The notes under the pieces were generated by a model. It saw only the letters and a program-made list of their open reading frames with translations. It made no database searches and was not told the origin of the DNA. From Adiantum capillus-veneris (Eukaryota > Streptophyta > Polypodiopsida > Polypodiales > Pteridaceae), in NCBI GenBank assembly GCA_014529385.2, contig CM043968.1:22883013-22947012 (forward strand): DNA of 64,000 nt, written 5' to 3'. How positions within the stretch are numbered: position 1 is the stretch's first letter; each line of letters starts with the position of its first letter. Positions 23,126-34,127 of the stretch are shown here, piece after piece. A program made the position numbers and the translations under genes.

Positions 23126-24940
23126 GCTCACAGGACATTTATGACACTTTGTTGCCTCTTTTCAATGGTGGAAATACGAATGTATGTTCCAATGAGGCAA
23201 ATGTACAGCCTATGGGGGTTTTTGATAATGTTACAGATCAACCTATTACTAATGTAGATGTACATGATGTACTTGATGAGGAAAAGGCTGAAAATGAACA
23301 GGCTCGAGGAATGTCAAAATGGCTGGTGCACACTTTGCGTGACAGTAAATTGGATGCACCTTTGTCTAGTCGTACTCGTTCAGGCTCTTGCCATGCATCT
23401 TATGCATCAGATTGTTATGCTTTGGCTGTGTCTAGCTTACATGATGTTAAGGAGCCTCTGTCTTTTGATGAAGAACAGAATTCAGAAAATTGGATGGCTG
23501 CCATGCAATCAGAATATGATGCACTTATAGAAAATGACACATGGACTTTATGTGATTTGCCTCCTGGCAAAAAGGCCATTGGTACGAAGTGGGTTTACAA
23601 GTTGAAACGCAAGCCGGATGGTGAGATCGATCGCCATAAGGCTCAACTTGTTGCAACGGGTTATGCACAGGAAAAAGGCATAGATTATGAAGAGACTTTT
23701 GCTCCCACTTGTTGTATGACTATTGTGTGTTTTCTATGTGCATTGGCATCTCATTTTGGTTGGGATGTACATCAATTAGACATTGTTACTGCTTTCTGGA
23801 ATGGTCACATATTTGAGGAAGTTTATGTAACGCAGCCTCGTGGTTTTTTCATAAAAGGACAAGAGGAGAAAGTGTGCAAATGTAAGAAGGTTTTGTATGG
23901 GTTGAAACAATCTCCTCGTGCTTGGTATGAGAAAGACAACACTCATTTGGCTAAACGAGGCTTTCGTAATAGTCCAACAGAAAGAACATTGTATGTAAAG
24001 TGTGAGGGTGATGTACTTCTCATTGTGGTTCTTTATGTTGATGATTTGCTGATCACTGGACCAAAAAAGAGACATACTTCTGAATTTAAGACTGATTTGA
24101 ATGCTACTTTCAAGATGAAAGATTTGGGGCTGCTGCATCATTACTTGGGTATATAGTTTAAGCAGTGTGATGGTGGTATTGCCTTGTGTCAGAAAAGTTA
24201 CATAGAGACATTGCTATGTAAGTTTGGACTTGAGGATTGCAAACCTATTGCCACTCCCATGGAAATAGGTTTGAAGTTGAGTCTATATGATGCTGGCGAT
24301 CTTGCTGATGTCACTCTTTATCAAAATGTTGTTGGCTGCCTCATTTATGTATGCAACACGAGGCTGGATATTCAGTTTGCAGTCTCACAGGTCAACAAAT
24401 TTATGCATAGCCCAGGGTCTAAGCATTGGCAGGCTATCAAGAGGATTTCTGCTACCTTAGTGGCACTTTACATCTTGGCTTGTTTTATCCCAAGGGGGGA
24501 TCATTGCCACCAGACTTACATGCTTTTTTGGACTCAGATTGGGCTGGTTGTTTTGACACGTGAGTGTCCACAAGTGGTTTTTGTTTCATGCTTGGCAGTT
24601 CATGTATATCATGGTTGAGCAAGAAGCAACTTACTTTGGCCACTTTGAGTTGTGAGGCTGAGTACAGGGCTGATTTGGGTGTTGCACAGGACACTGCCAA
24701 CACTATCTACACTGACAGTCAGAGCGCATTGGCATTTGCGAGGAACCCAGTTTTTCATGCTCGCACAAAGCAAATTGAGGTACATTACCACTATGTCAGG
24801 GAGAGGCTCTTAGCAGGAGAGATCAACTTGGCTTATGTGCCAACATAGGACAACCTTGCAGATCTTTTCACAAAGGCATTGTCTCGTGAGAATCTTGAAT
24901 CTTTCCGCAAAGCTTTGGGCTTACTCCCATACCCTCTTAC
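23126..24940 (+). pseudogene. Copia-1 reverse transcriptase and RNase H
   Basis: RT begins WMAAMQSEYDALIENDTWTL, then GTKWVYKLKRKPDGEIDRHK and the catalytic VVLYVDDLLITG at about 24022-24060. It is followed by KDLGLLHHYLGI and a stop at 24154-24156. RNase H continues with ATPMEIGLKLS, CLIYVCNTRLDIQFAVSQVN and TSGFCFMLGSSCISWLSKKQ. It ends IYTDSQSALAFARNPVFHAR and DNLADLFTKALSRENL, with a stop near 24848 and frame changes at about 24440 and 24560. The YVDD box is intact but the chain is broken. Confidence 0.85.
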
Positions 24941-24960
24941 AATGGATAAGAATAGGCAAT

Positions 24961-25470
24961 GAAAACACGCTAAAAATTATTTCACAACAAGCTTAATTGA
25001 CACAACTGCAAGATACAAATCACCTTGAATTCACTAAGCCACGTTGCACAAGTAGAAGATGAAGATTTGAAAGCCAAATCACGCGTTTGAAGCACCATAT
25101 CCCAATTCTATTGATGATGGAAGAGAATTTACAATAGTGATCTTGAGATGTGGCACTCACACTCTCATTTGGAAGGTAGCATCAAAATAGTGCACCAATG
25201 TGTGAAACTCACAATATTGTGACTACACTTAGACTCTCCTCATGCATATAGTGTTGGGGTGCTATGTGAGGAATGATTTTTAAGGAAGGAGAGGGGCCTA
25301 TTTACAAGTTGGAAACCCTTCATTAAGGCTATTGATACTCCTATTTTACAAGATAACAAACCAAGCTTTTTTTTTTTTTAATACCAAAATATGGCGGGTC
25401 TTCTTTGTCTGCTTGATTCATGGATGTGTGCTCAAGAGAAGGGAATTATTGATAGTAGATGAAGATGAAA

Positions 25471-25541
<71 letters not shown>

Positions 25542-26136
25542 TTACTATGTGCATGTCTTAAGGTGAGGTGCCTTTTGAAGGAAGAGAAGAAGACACAAAA
25601 TCAATCAATTCTACAAGCATTGGAAGGAACATGCATAGCATCTTGTGGTGCGGGTAGAGGATCTCAATTTGTGTAACGCTAGGCCATCTTTGAGCAAGGG
25701 AGCCATCCACTAGCAACACAAGTTCGTTCTCAACTTCCTACCACTCATCTCCAGAGACCAAACTCAAAAACGGAGGTAATGGCCAAAGTGATGGCAAACA
25801 TATGCACTATCCTTTGAAGTGAGCCAATGTGTGAGAGGGAAGTGTTGAACTCTCAACTTTTTCTCAAGCTTTATTATAAGGAGTATAGATCTCATGGTTG
25901 AAAATAGAAAATTTACTTTATAACTCCATTGGACCTTGATTTTCAAAATCCAAAATTGGGCAATTTAGTTATAAAGCTTAACAAAAAACCTAGAATTTTT
26001 CTTAAATCCCAATTGTTTGACTAGATTGCTCTATAGAAATTTCTACCATAATAGGTGGAGGTGGTAAAGGCAGTCACTATTGTGATTCCATTTGCACTCA
26101 TTAAAAAGAAGCTAGCCATGTAAGTTAAGCTCACGC
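24961..26136. other. No gene seen
   Basis: AT-rich spacer between copia-1 and the LINE. It holds a GA microsatellite (25475-25537) but no coding or terminal motifs that I can support. Confidence 0.45.
25475..25537 (+). repeat. (AG)n microsatellite
   Basis: About 31 uninterrupted AG dinucleotides. Confidence 0.95.
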
Positions 26137-27131
26137 TTGTGTTTGGCTTCAGTGGAAGTTCCGAATAGATACGAGCGGATTCAATGGATTCAAGGACCAC
26201 AAATCCTTGGGAATAGAGAAGAAGTAGAAATTACTTCCTACCTCGCTAAGGGCTTCTGCTCAGCTAGGTTCAAGGAGGACTCCGACGTTTTGAAGATCCT
26301 AGAGATAGGTCCCCTTTTAGTTAACAGGACAACTATATGTGTAGTACCCTCAGAGCCAATATTTGATTCGGCAGAATCCCTCCAGGGGATTCATCCTGTT
26401 TGGGTCAAATTCAGAGGGTTATCTAGTTGGTTGTGGGAACCTCCCTGTTTAGTCCCCAAAAGGGGATTCATCCTGTCTAGTCAAATTCATAGGGTCAATT
26501 GGGAACCTCCCTGTTTGTCCCCAAAAGGAGGGGTCTAGGCAAATCCTTTAATTGGGTGTGCATAGGGTGGAATGTATCTAAGACCCCACCAAAGAGCATG
26601 GTGATCAATGTTGGAGCTAGGTTAATAACCATTCCACTCAACTTTGAGACGTACTTTGGGGCATACTTTGAGTGTAACAAATTTGGGCACTTTGCAAAGG
26701 ATTGTCCCATGAAGGTCAAAATAAAAATGATCCCATAGTGCAAGGCTCCAGTTCAGGAGGAGACAAATCATAACCCTACCAAGGGAGCATCTAGGGAAGG
26801 GATCAAGGTACAATTAAAGTGTAGCGAAGGGACAAGAGCGGGGGAGGAAAAAGTGGCTATGATTTGTGACAAGGAGGACACCAAGCTACATGATAAGACT
26901 ATGGAGAAACAAAGCTCCGCATTGAAAATTCCCCAAGGCCCACCCTATGAGAATGCATTCCTTTTTCTTGCTTCTACACCTAAGCTTTTGACTGTTACAA
27001 GTTTGTCAATTGTGCAAGTCTTGGGACTAAAAAGGTCCAAAAGGGTGAAGGCAATGGCCAAAGAGGCAAAGTCACTAGAGGATACAGGTGCCTCAAAAGG
27101 GAAAGGCTTCTCTACCCCGTCAATCAGCTAA
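26137..27131 (+). pseudogene. LINE ORF1-like, zinc knuckle
   Basis: RNA-binding accessory protein of plant L1 elements. The N-terminal part resembles the DUF4283-type domain (GIHPVWVKFRGLSSWLW; later VGARLITIPLNFETYFGAYF). It ends in a knuckle (FECNKFGHFAKDCPMK) near 26670-26710. The third residue pattern is altered: CNKFGH in place of C-x-x-C. A tandem duplication at 26387-26530 repeats the GIHPVWVKF...WEPPCL segment and shifts the frame. After the stop near 26736 a lysine/serine-rich tail continues in another frame to 27131. Confidence 0.65.
26387..26530 (+). repeat. Tandem duplication inside LINE ORF1
   Basis: Two adjacent units starting GGATTCATCCTGT (26387 and 26464), each ending GGGAACCTCCCTGTTT then GTCCCCAAAAGG. 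The second is shorter by about 10 bases, so the reading frame changes across it. Confidence 0.85.
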
Positions 27132-27286
27132 AAAATGGGGCTTGTTTCATACCATTTTACAACCCCTTTGACTAGGTGATCCTTTGGATTCTCCTAAAAT
27201 CAAGGACGAGGAGATTGGGCAAGATTCGTAGGTCAAGGAATTTGTCTCGCTCTCCCAACGAACTCCACACTTTAATTGTTGTCGTG

Positions 27287-30219
27287 TAATGTGAAGGGCA
27301 TTAGGAAAAAATAAAAACAAGAAAAGTTGTGGCAATGCATGAAGAGGAGAAAGATGTTAACTACTGGTGTCTGCAACAACAACACCTTGATGCCTTTGGG
27401 CCAAGAAAAAAAATGCTTTGGGAGATTCTTTTTTTCTACGCCACTGCTCTAGATGGTTTTAGTGGAGTGATGACAGCAATCCACATGGATCTAGAACCTA
27501 GAGTTTTTTTTCAGCACCCGTTTGGAATGGCGCTTGCTGTGTCTATTAATGTTCATAAACAACTTGCTTTCTGTAATCAACATATACAGCCCTAATGTTG
27601 CCAAAGGAAGGATGATGTTATGGAAAAACCTCTCACAGTTACAAATAGAGGGGGATTTTTTATCGATGGGATATTTTAATATGGTTTGCTCCAGACAAGA
27701 TAGGCGGAGCCCTTCAGGCATTCTTGCCTAAGGGGAGCATAAGAAGTGGTGCTACCTAGAAGATAAATGGGCTCTGGTTGATGCATGGAAGAGTGGTCCT
27801 TGGAAGGATGATGTAGGGTACACTTACCACAATCTCTAATCCTCCCAATCTGCCTTCAAAATTGACATGCTCTACTTATCTCACAGTGAAGATTGGGTGC
27901 CTTTTTTTTCTACGTATGCAACTCCTAGTGAATGAAAGTCTTTCTGATCATTTTCCCCTCTTGGAGCCTTGGTGTTTCCTTTGGAAGATTCACATTAATT
28001 GTAGGGTGCCAAGAACTGCTTATCACCTACCAAACTGTGTTTAAGAATGCTCTCTTCAAGGTTATGGTGTCTAGGGCTGCGGAAGAGCTAAACCAAGACA
28101 TCATGAAGGAAAGGACTAACTCATGGAAAATATTTAGCAAAAGAATCCAAACTCCAATCAAGAAAGTGGGTGCAATGCTCAAACTGCATGTCTAGATTTG
28201 AAGAGCTAGGCCAGAGAAACTGCAAGGCAATGCCTCGGATCAAGATCACATTGAGTGGCTAAAGATAAAAAAATCCTTGCACAAAAGGGAAATGGAGGAG
28301 ACTACTCTCCTCAGTATTCAAGCCAAGGAGAGGTGCATCAAGATTGAGGAAGCTGACAAAAACACCCTACTCAGAGCGATCAAGTTAAGAAAATGGCAAA
28401 CTACCATCTCTTCCTTAATTGATAACCAAGGAGTTTTTTTATCAACATCCCTGATCAGATGGGTAAAGTCATGCTAGGTCAACTCAGTCATAATATTGGT
28501 AAGGAGGATTGCCCATCTCCCTTAATTTAAAAATCTAGGATGAATATTTTCATGACCAACCCAATACTAGTTTACTTGAATCGATTGAACTACTTGAAAA
28601 GACCCTTTACCCTGGAAGAATGTTTCACGACTCTCAAAAGGTTGGGAAAAGAAAAGCTTCCAGGTTAGAATGGGATCACAATCAAATTATGTCAAGAGTT
28701 TTGAGAGGTTCTGAGCCCGTTCTTCTTGCAAATGGTTAATAGAGCCTTTACTAAAGGTACACTAGATTTTGGGGTGGAGAAAGGAATAATTAAACTCATC
28801 CCCAAGCAGTTGGCTTGCTCCTAGACCAACAATGGAGATTGATTACCATGAGATGAAAGTGGTTTACAAGGTACCGGCTAAGCTCATTGCTGAAAGAACG
28901 TCCTTGGTGCTTGCTGATGTGATCTCTCCTCACCAACATAAGTTTATTTATGACAACATCGTGGTGACCATGATAGGTATGGAATATGTCAATTTCACAA
29001 AGCAAGAATGTATCCTGTTGCAACTGGACCTTGATAAGGCATATGATAGGATTATTTGCTTATCTGTGCAAGAAACATTGCAGCCTCTCGGGGTTCGGCG
29101 GACCACAAATCTATCAAGTTGTCACTACTCTTGGGGAAGGGACCTCCTCCAAGATGCTTTTCAACTCATGAACAGTTGGTTGCTTTAATGTCAAGAGATT
29201 TATTCGTCAAGGGTGCCCTTTAGCTCCACTTTGTTTTGCCACCTACAGTCACCCTCTTATTGCTAAGTGGTTGCTAAAAGAGAGATTCAAGGGTTGCAAT
29301 CCAGAATGGCAAACAACTACTTATCAAGATGTTTGAAGACGACACGCTTATTTTCCTCATGCAGATGGACCCAATGTTAGGCGAGCCTTGGAGATTGTCC
29401 AAGTGTTTGGCCACAGCTTTAGGATCTCAATGCAACATAGAAAAGTGAAGACTTATCTCTTTGTTAGAAAATGATAAGTTTGATTCTACAGTGTCGACTG
29501 GAGAGATTGTGAAGAAAGGAAAAATATTTCGCCACCTAGGGATGCCTGTTGGGGAAAGTATTACTCACAAGACTGCTTTGACATGGTCCAAAAAAAGAAA
29601 ATGAAGCGATGGAAATTTATCCTAATTCCATTCCATGGTAGAGCTACGATAATTAATACCTTCTTCATCCCGTATATGAGCTTCACCTCACCTTTTCTTC
29701 GACTTTAAAAAAAAAAATGGAATTCCTTCTTGATACCAATCAAGGATTCTTTGTGGAGAAATAAATTGACTGTTGGAAGATCGTGGCAATGGGGTAAGTG
29801 GGCGAGTATCACAAAACCAAAAGCTCAAGTAGGATTAGGCATCCTTGACCTTATCACTCACGACCTGGATTTATGTGCAAATTTTTCTGCACCCTTTCCG
29901 CTACAGATGAGAGTTGGGTTGTCATGGCTAGGGAATGATAATGGAAGCATACATGAGGTCTAAAGGTGGTTTGTGTTCAAACGTAAACCTAAAAAATGGG
30001 CTTCTTCCTGCTTCTAGTGTGAAGGCTCAAGTAGATGGATGTATTGGGAAGTTTATTGAAAAATGTAGTAACGCCGCTAAAGCACTCAAGTGGAAGGAAG
30101 AGATTAGGTACTGGAAAGGCGTGGCAAGAAGGTCTCCTTGGGACCCCATCGTGGAAGGCTTGGGACTTAATGATCATTGGATTGAAATAGCTAGGAATCT
30201 TAGCAATAAGGGTTTTGAC
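27287..30219 (+). pseudogene. LINE ORF2: endonuclease and reverse transcriptase, first part
   Basis: Decayed. The endonuclease is seen in fragments: NIYSPNVAKGRMMLWKNLSQ and the GDFLSMGYFNMV stretch (usually GDFN) near 27655, then YTYHNL and KIDMLYLS. Reverse transcriptase has GIIKLIPK near 28790, a PHQHKFIYDNIVVTM segment and LLQLDLDKAYDRI at 29018-29055 (LDLEKAYDR-type motif 3), then RQGCPLAPLCF. The usual F/YADD is replaced by a broken stretch near 29340 (DDTLIFLMQ in one frame). The connecting region has WRNKLTVGRSWQWGKWASI and KPKAQVGLGILDL. Stops occur every 50-100 codons. Its C-terminus is beyond the LTR insertion. Confidence 0.78.
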
Positions 30220-30224
30220 ACCTA

Positions 30225-30567
30225 TGTTGAGTTTGTGGACTTTGGCCTACGCACATACAATTGGTGTGAGAAACCACCCTTTGTTGATCAATGCCTATGT
30301 GGAAGATAAGCCTTTGTAGTATCTTAGATATTATCAGCACCTTTATGAAAGCCAAGGGCTCATAGCACGGATAGCCTTTTTGGGTCCTATATGAAAAGGC
30401 TTCTATGTATGATATGTTCTATGCTATGATGTAAAGATATTGTATTGTACATTATAGTCTATTGAGTATTGAGTGTGAGTCTCTCCCTCTCTCTCTACTA
30501 TGTGTGTAGCTATGGCTACTTTCCTCTTCAAACCCCCATGAGCTGATTGCACCACCCAGTCCTAACA
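30225..30567 (+). repeat. LTR-D 5' LTR
   Basis: Aligns over most of its length with 36882-37209. One unmatched segment (AAAGCCAAGGGCTCATAGCA) sits near 30345. Confidence 0.85.
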
Positions 30568-30568
30568 A

Positions 30569-30582
30569 GTGGTATGAGAGCA
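30569..30582 (+). promoter_or_regulatory. LTR-D primer binding site
   Basis: GTGGTATGAGAGCA, one change from the TGGTATCAGAGC initiator-tRNA site, immediately after the 5' LTR. Confidence 0.7.
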
Positions 30583-32814
30583 TTTGGTTAATAAGGTGCA
30601 ATTGAGTGTAATCAAACCTCTATTAATCTCTTAATTAATGTGTATCGCATTGAATTAGCTTCTCATATTGCATTTATACTTATCATTTCTCTCTTTTTTT
30701 GTAAATTTTTAAGAGCCTACCACTTCCCATTACTGTGAATTACCTTGTGTGTGTATAGATTATTTAGTCATAAGCTCTTGGCCTTGTAGAGCTTGAAAGT
30801 ACTAATCAAAAGCGGGTAGAATCCTAATTGGAGGAGTGTTGCTATCAGCACACTCAACACCAAAGCTTCAATTGATAGTATTCACCAAATTCAATTTCGG
30901 TTGCTTCCGTCGCAGCTTGGAGCAGGCTGTAATCGGGCTTCATGGATGTAGTTACAAGACTATGGCAATCCTCTTTGTGCTCTCATATCACTCATAGCGA
31001 AAAAACCTGCTTTGACCTCTGCTTGTTCTCACCATTTCACTGCCTTATTATTTCCATTTTGTAATTAGCAAAAAAAAATTGGGTTTAGCTAGACAAAAGC
31101 TTTACCCTGAGTTATGCTAGCTTGCACACACCCACATCCCTCTCCGGTTGGCCTCTCCCGTGGCATTGCCCTGCAAAAAGCTATACTCATCAAAGCCTTG
31201 GTGATGCCCATGTCCTCGGCATCAAATTTCCTGCAAGCTGTACATAGGTGACAAGGTTCATTTGTAGCCCTCTTTATATCAACAACTTAACCCGCTATAG
31301 TAAAAACAATCAATACATTTGGCAGCAATCTTCAAAAGAGAAGCCCGTCATTGGATCTCTTTCATTTGGTGTAGAGAGCCTGAGCTTGCCAAAGCTTTTG
31401 CAGACTCACAGTGGCATAGTCATCAAAGCTCTCACCCATAATCCTGACCTAGCCTCACCTTTGCTTCATTGTCGCACTCATCTTCCATTGTACTACCTCC
31501 ATGTAATCGTCACAGAAGGAAGGGAGTGAACAGCGCCAACAATATCACTTGCAGTGTAGTTTGCTAACAATAATAGCAGGAGAAGAAAGCATATAGATTT
31601 GCAGCACTTTCGTTGCCTCATCATCGCAGAGCATCATAGACAACAAATTTTGCAAAAAGGTCAAAAGCAGTAAAACGTGTGCGCGCACACACACACACAC
31701 ACACACACTCGGAGGCTCGGAGCACCAGAAAATACCATCTTTTGTCTGTTGCGTCATCATTTTTTTTAAATTTTTAATTTTGTAGCCTTCACATATTAAA
31801 ACAAAGCCTTGTTTCCACCGCACTGCTACTCTAAGGCACCGTCACCCCAGCGGAGATTTTCCACACTTGTGTCGGTCATACCAAAGTTCTTGTGTATTCT
31901 CATGCATTGGTTCATTTTGAACTTCAGGAAGGAGATCATCTCCTTGTTTTAGTGGACATACCCACTGTCGATAACATGAAAAGATAGGTCCCCCCTCATC
32001 ATGACTTGATAGCTCTATCTTTTATGTCTTTCAAATGTCGCCCAAGAACAAGGATGTGTATGAAATATCCAATTCCAAGATTTTTAAAACCCCACATCAT
32101 AAATTTGCACATATATATCCTTGCATTTTGCACAACAATGTATGAAGGTGACAATCGTGCACAAAATCACAATGAAATTATGCTTTATCCACCATTTACG
32201 GGTTTGGAACTCTAGGTGCACTCTATGCAAGAGGACTAGACACTAGCCCAGTTATATCTGCAGGTAAGACCTTCCTTGAGATCATTTTATGTGAGAAGAC
32301 TACTGTGATGATTCCATGCACATTGCCATGTTCTTATGTATGCCCTCGGGGGGTGCATTATGTAATCATGCTAATGTATAACGTGAGTTCGAAAGGAGGG
32401 TTTTTAAAATGCAACAATTTTAGACAATTTAACAGAGATACATTGAAATAAAGGGGTTTTATATTCAATTTTAGAAAAAAATCCTAAAATAAGGGGCCAT
32501 TTTATTCAATCAGACATGTTGAAAGAGGGTTTTTTTTAATACCCCACGAACGCACGTTATATAGGGTGGTACTGAATGGTGAACCCCCCGAGTGTATGCC
32601 AAATCTCTTTTTAAAGAAGAAATTCAAAAGCAAGGCTATCATTGCGACAAAGTGTGGACGAGTTGCAGAAAGCAGCAGTGTTGCCAGCAGCAACAACAGA
32701 AACTACAAAGGGAAGAGACCTATCAAAGGATCATCTCACATGGTAGAGGACGAAGAAGAAGACAAAGGCAAGAACAACCTTGTCTTCTATGACGACATAA
32801 TTTGAAGATGCAAC
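30583..32814. other. LTR-D internal region, no recognised gene
   Basis: Contains a (CA)n run at 31685-31708. It has a few open stretches, of which 32566-32805 (+) has a coding-like composition (KFKSKAIIATKCGRVAESSS, acidic end VEDEEEDKGKNNL). I recognise no gag, pol or captured host gene. The 3.1 kb non-autonomous build suggests a TRIM/LARD-like element. Confidence 0.45.
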
Positions 32815-32819
32815 CTCTC
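32815..32819. repeat. Copia-2 target site duplication (left), CTCTC
   Basis: Matches 36695-36699 exactly. Flanking sequence is itself CT-rich, but the position at both LTR ends is exact. Confidence 0.85.
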
Positions 32820-33604
32820 TATTAAGTATGGAGCCTAATTTATCATTGTAAATTTCTGTGGTAAAAGCGCACATTTGTAAGGCCCCCATTATGAGGAGAA
32901 GCCATCGTGCGCGAAGGAAAATCACTCGCCGGAAACTAAAATTTTCACAGCCAAAAATCAGGGGCAACTTTAGGGGCCTCAGGGACGGAAGCCCCCGAGA
33001 CTTTTTTTTCCCTCGCCGGAATATTATGGCCGGACGGCGGCCGGAAAGTGGTCGGAAAACAATCGTCGGTTGGTCGGTGGTCAATGGCCGGTGGCCGGTG
33101 GTCGGAAGTCAATGGCCGGTGGGCCGGTGGCCGAATTCAATGGCTGGTGGCCGAATTCAAAAGCGGACTTGTCTTCTCAAGGGCGGCCACACATGGGCGG
33201 ATTGGAGGGTCTGATTTGGACTTAATCACACAAGGGCAGCTACCATGGCTGCCTCTCATGAGAGAGGGCAGCCCTTTTGGCCTATAAAAGGAAGCCATTT
33301 CTACACACATTTCATATAGTGTGAAGTTGATGCAACAAGGTGAGTGTGAGGTGGTGAGAGTGAAGCAAGGCGGGAGCTCCATTAAGGGTATAATCCCTTT
33401 GTAAACTACTTCTTGTTTTGAAGTACTAAATCCATTGAGTGGCTGCTTTCCCGTGGACGTAGCCGACATTGGGTGAACCACGTATATCGTGTGTACTCTC
33501 TCTCTCTCTCTCTCTCTACTCTATAATCTCGTGTATGTAAATCTGTCTCTCTCCATTAAATAATCTACTCAATTATCTATTTAGCTACATCTTATTTCCT
33601 AACA
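32820..33604 (+). repeat. Copia-2 5' LTR
   Basis: Starts TATTAAG (TGTTAAG in the other two copies; G to A in the terminal dinucleotide) and ends CCTAACA. It has a TATA box (TATAAAAG, 33283-33290) and a CT microsatellite near 33497-33518. GGCCGGTGG-type short repeats near 33070-33150 are more numerous than in the 3' LTR. Confidence 0.92.
33283..33290 (+). promoter_or_regulatory. TATA box in copia-2 5' LTR
   Basis: TATAAAAG, conserved at 36367-36374 and 62336-62343 in the other LTRs of the family. Confidence 0.75.
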
Positions 33605-33606
33605 AC

Positions 33607-33618
33607 TGGTATCAGAGC
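33607..33618 (+). promoter_or_regulatory. Copia-2 primer binding site
   Basis: TGGTATCAGAGC, two bases after the LTR, complementary to plant initiator tRNA-Met. Confidence 0.9.
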
Positions 33619-33677
33619 AAGGTTTGCTCGTGGCTAAGTTATCTCAAGGAAAGGATTCCTTGAATTGAGTGGGAGTT

Positions 33678-34127
33678 ATGGCGGAGGAAGGCAAGCTCAA
33701 GATTGCTAAGTTCAATGGCAAAAACTACCAACATTGGAAGATGCAGATTGAAGACTATCTCTACCAGAAGGACCTCTATTTGCCACTCGGCGGTCTTGCA
33801 AAGAAGCCCGCAACGATAGCAGAGGAAGCATGGATTGTCCTTGATCGAAAGGCACTGGGAACGTCTCTGTACTTAATCAATCGGTCACCCTCAACGGCAT
33901 TGGATGGGGGAGTTCCAGAAGAGGCATGGATAGGTAAACCGGTGAATTATGCATTTCTCAAAGTATTTGGGTGTGAGGCTTTCATGCACATAGATAGAAG
34001 CCTAAGATCAAAGCTAGATGCAAAGTCCAAAAAGTGTTTCTTCATTGGCTATGGAGAAGGTGACTTTGGGTATCGCCTATGGAATCCTGAAGATGGTAAA
34101 ATCTTAAGGAGTAGGGATGTAATTTAA
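33678..34127 (+). CDS. Copia-2 gag-integrase fusion frame
   Basis: An uninterrupted 150-codon frame from MAEEGKLKIAKFNGKNY to RSRDVI. The first 62 residues match the gag N-terminus of the sister element at 62747 (WKMQIEDYLYQKDLYLPLGG). From LYLINRSPSTALDGGVPEEA on it matches the integrase C-terminal region (FLKVFGCEAFMHI, KKCFFIGYGEGDFGYRLWN). The join is at GCACTGGGAAC (33852-33862), where the sister element instead continues through gag. About 2 kb of coding sequence is therefore missing, removed in frame. A frameshift after RDVI separates it from RT. Such a product would lack the zinc knuckle, protease and catalytic integrase residues, so any role is doubtful. Confidence 0.75.
   Translation: MAEEGKLKIAKFNGKNYQHWKMQIEDYLYQKDLYLPLGGLAKKPATIAEEAWIVLDRKALGTSLYLINRSPSTALDGGVPEEAWIGKPVNYAFLKVFGCEAFMHIDRSLRSKLDAKSKKCFFIGYGEGDFGYRLWNPEDGKILRSRDVI

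Larger units (their letters stand above)
20391..24960 (+). mobile_element. Ty1/copia retrotransposon, degraded (copia-1)
   Basis: Primer site, then gag, protease, integrase, reverse transcriptase and RNase H in copia order on the plus strand. Stops and frameshifts occur throughout. No polypurine tract or 3' LTR was found after RNase H, so the 3' end is lost or diverged. A piece of a related element lies at 43493-43670. Confidence 0.87.

Noticed and set aside
31248-31529. 93-codon frame as a host gene captured by LTR-D
   Set aside because: No recognisable motif, no continuation with conserved composition; kept only as unassigned interior.
33048-33287. Gly/Arg/Trp-rich frames in the copia LTRs (also 36064-36403 and 62134-62375)
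   Set aside because: They lie in LTRs, over GGCCGG repeats and the TATA region, and are not conserved as protein between the three LTRs.
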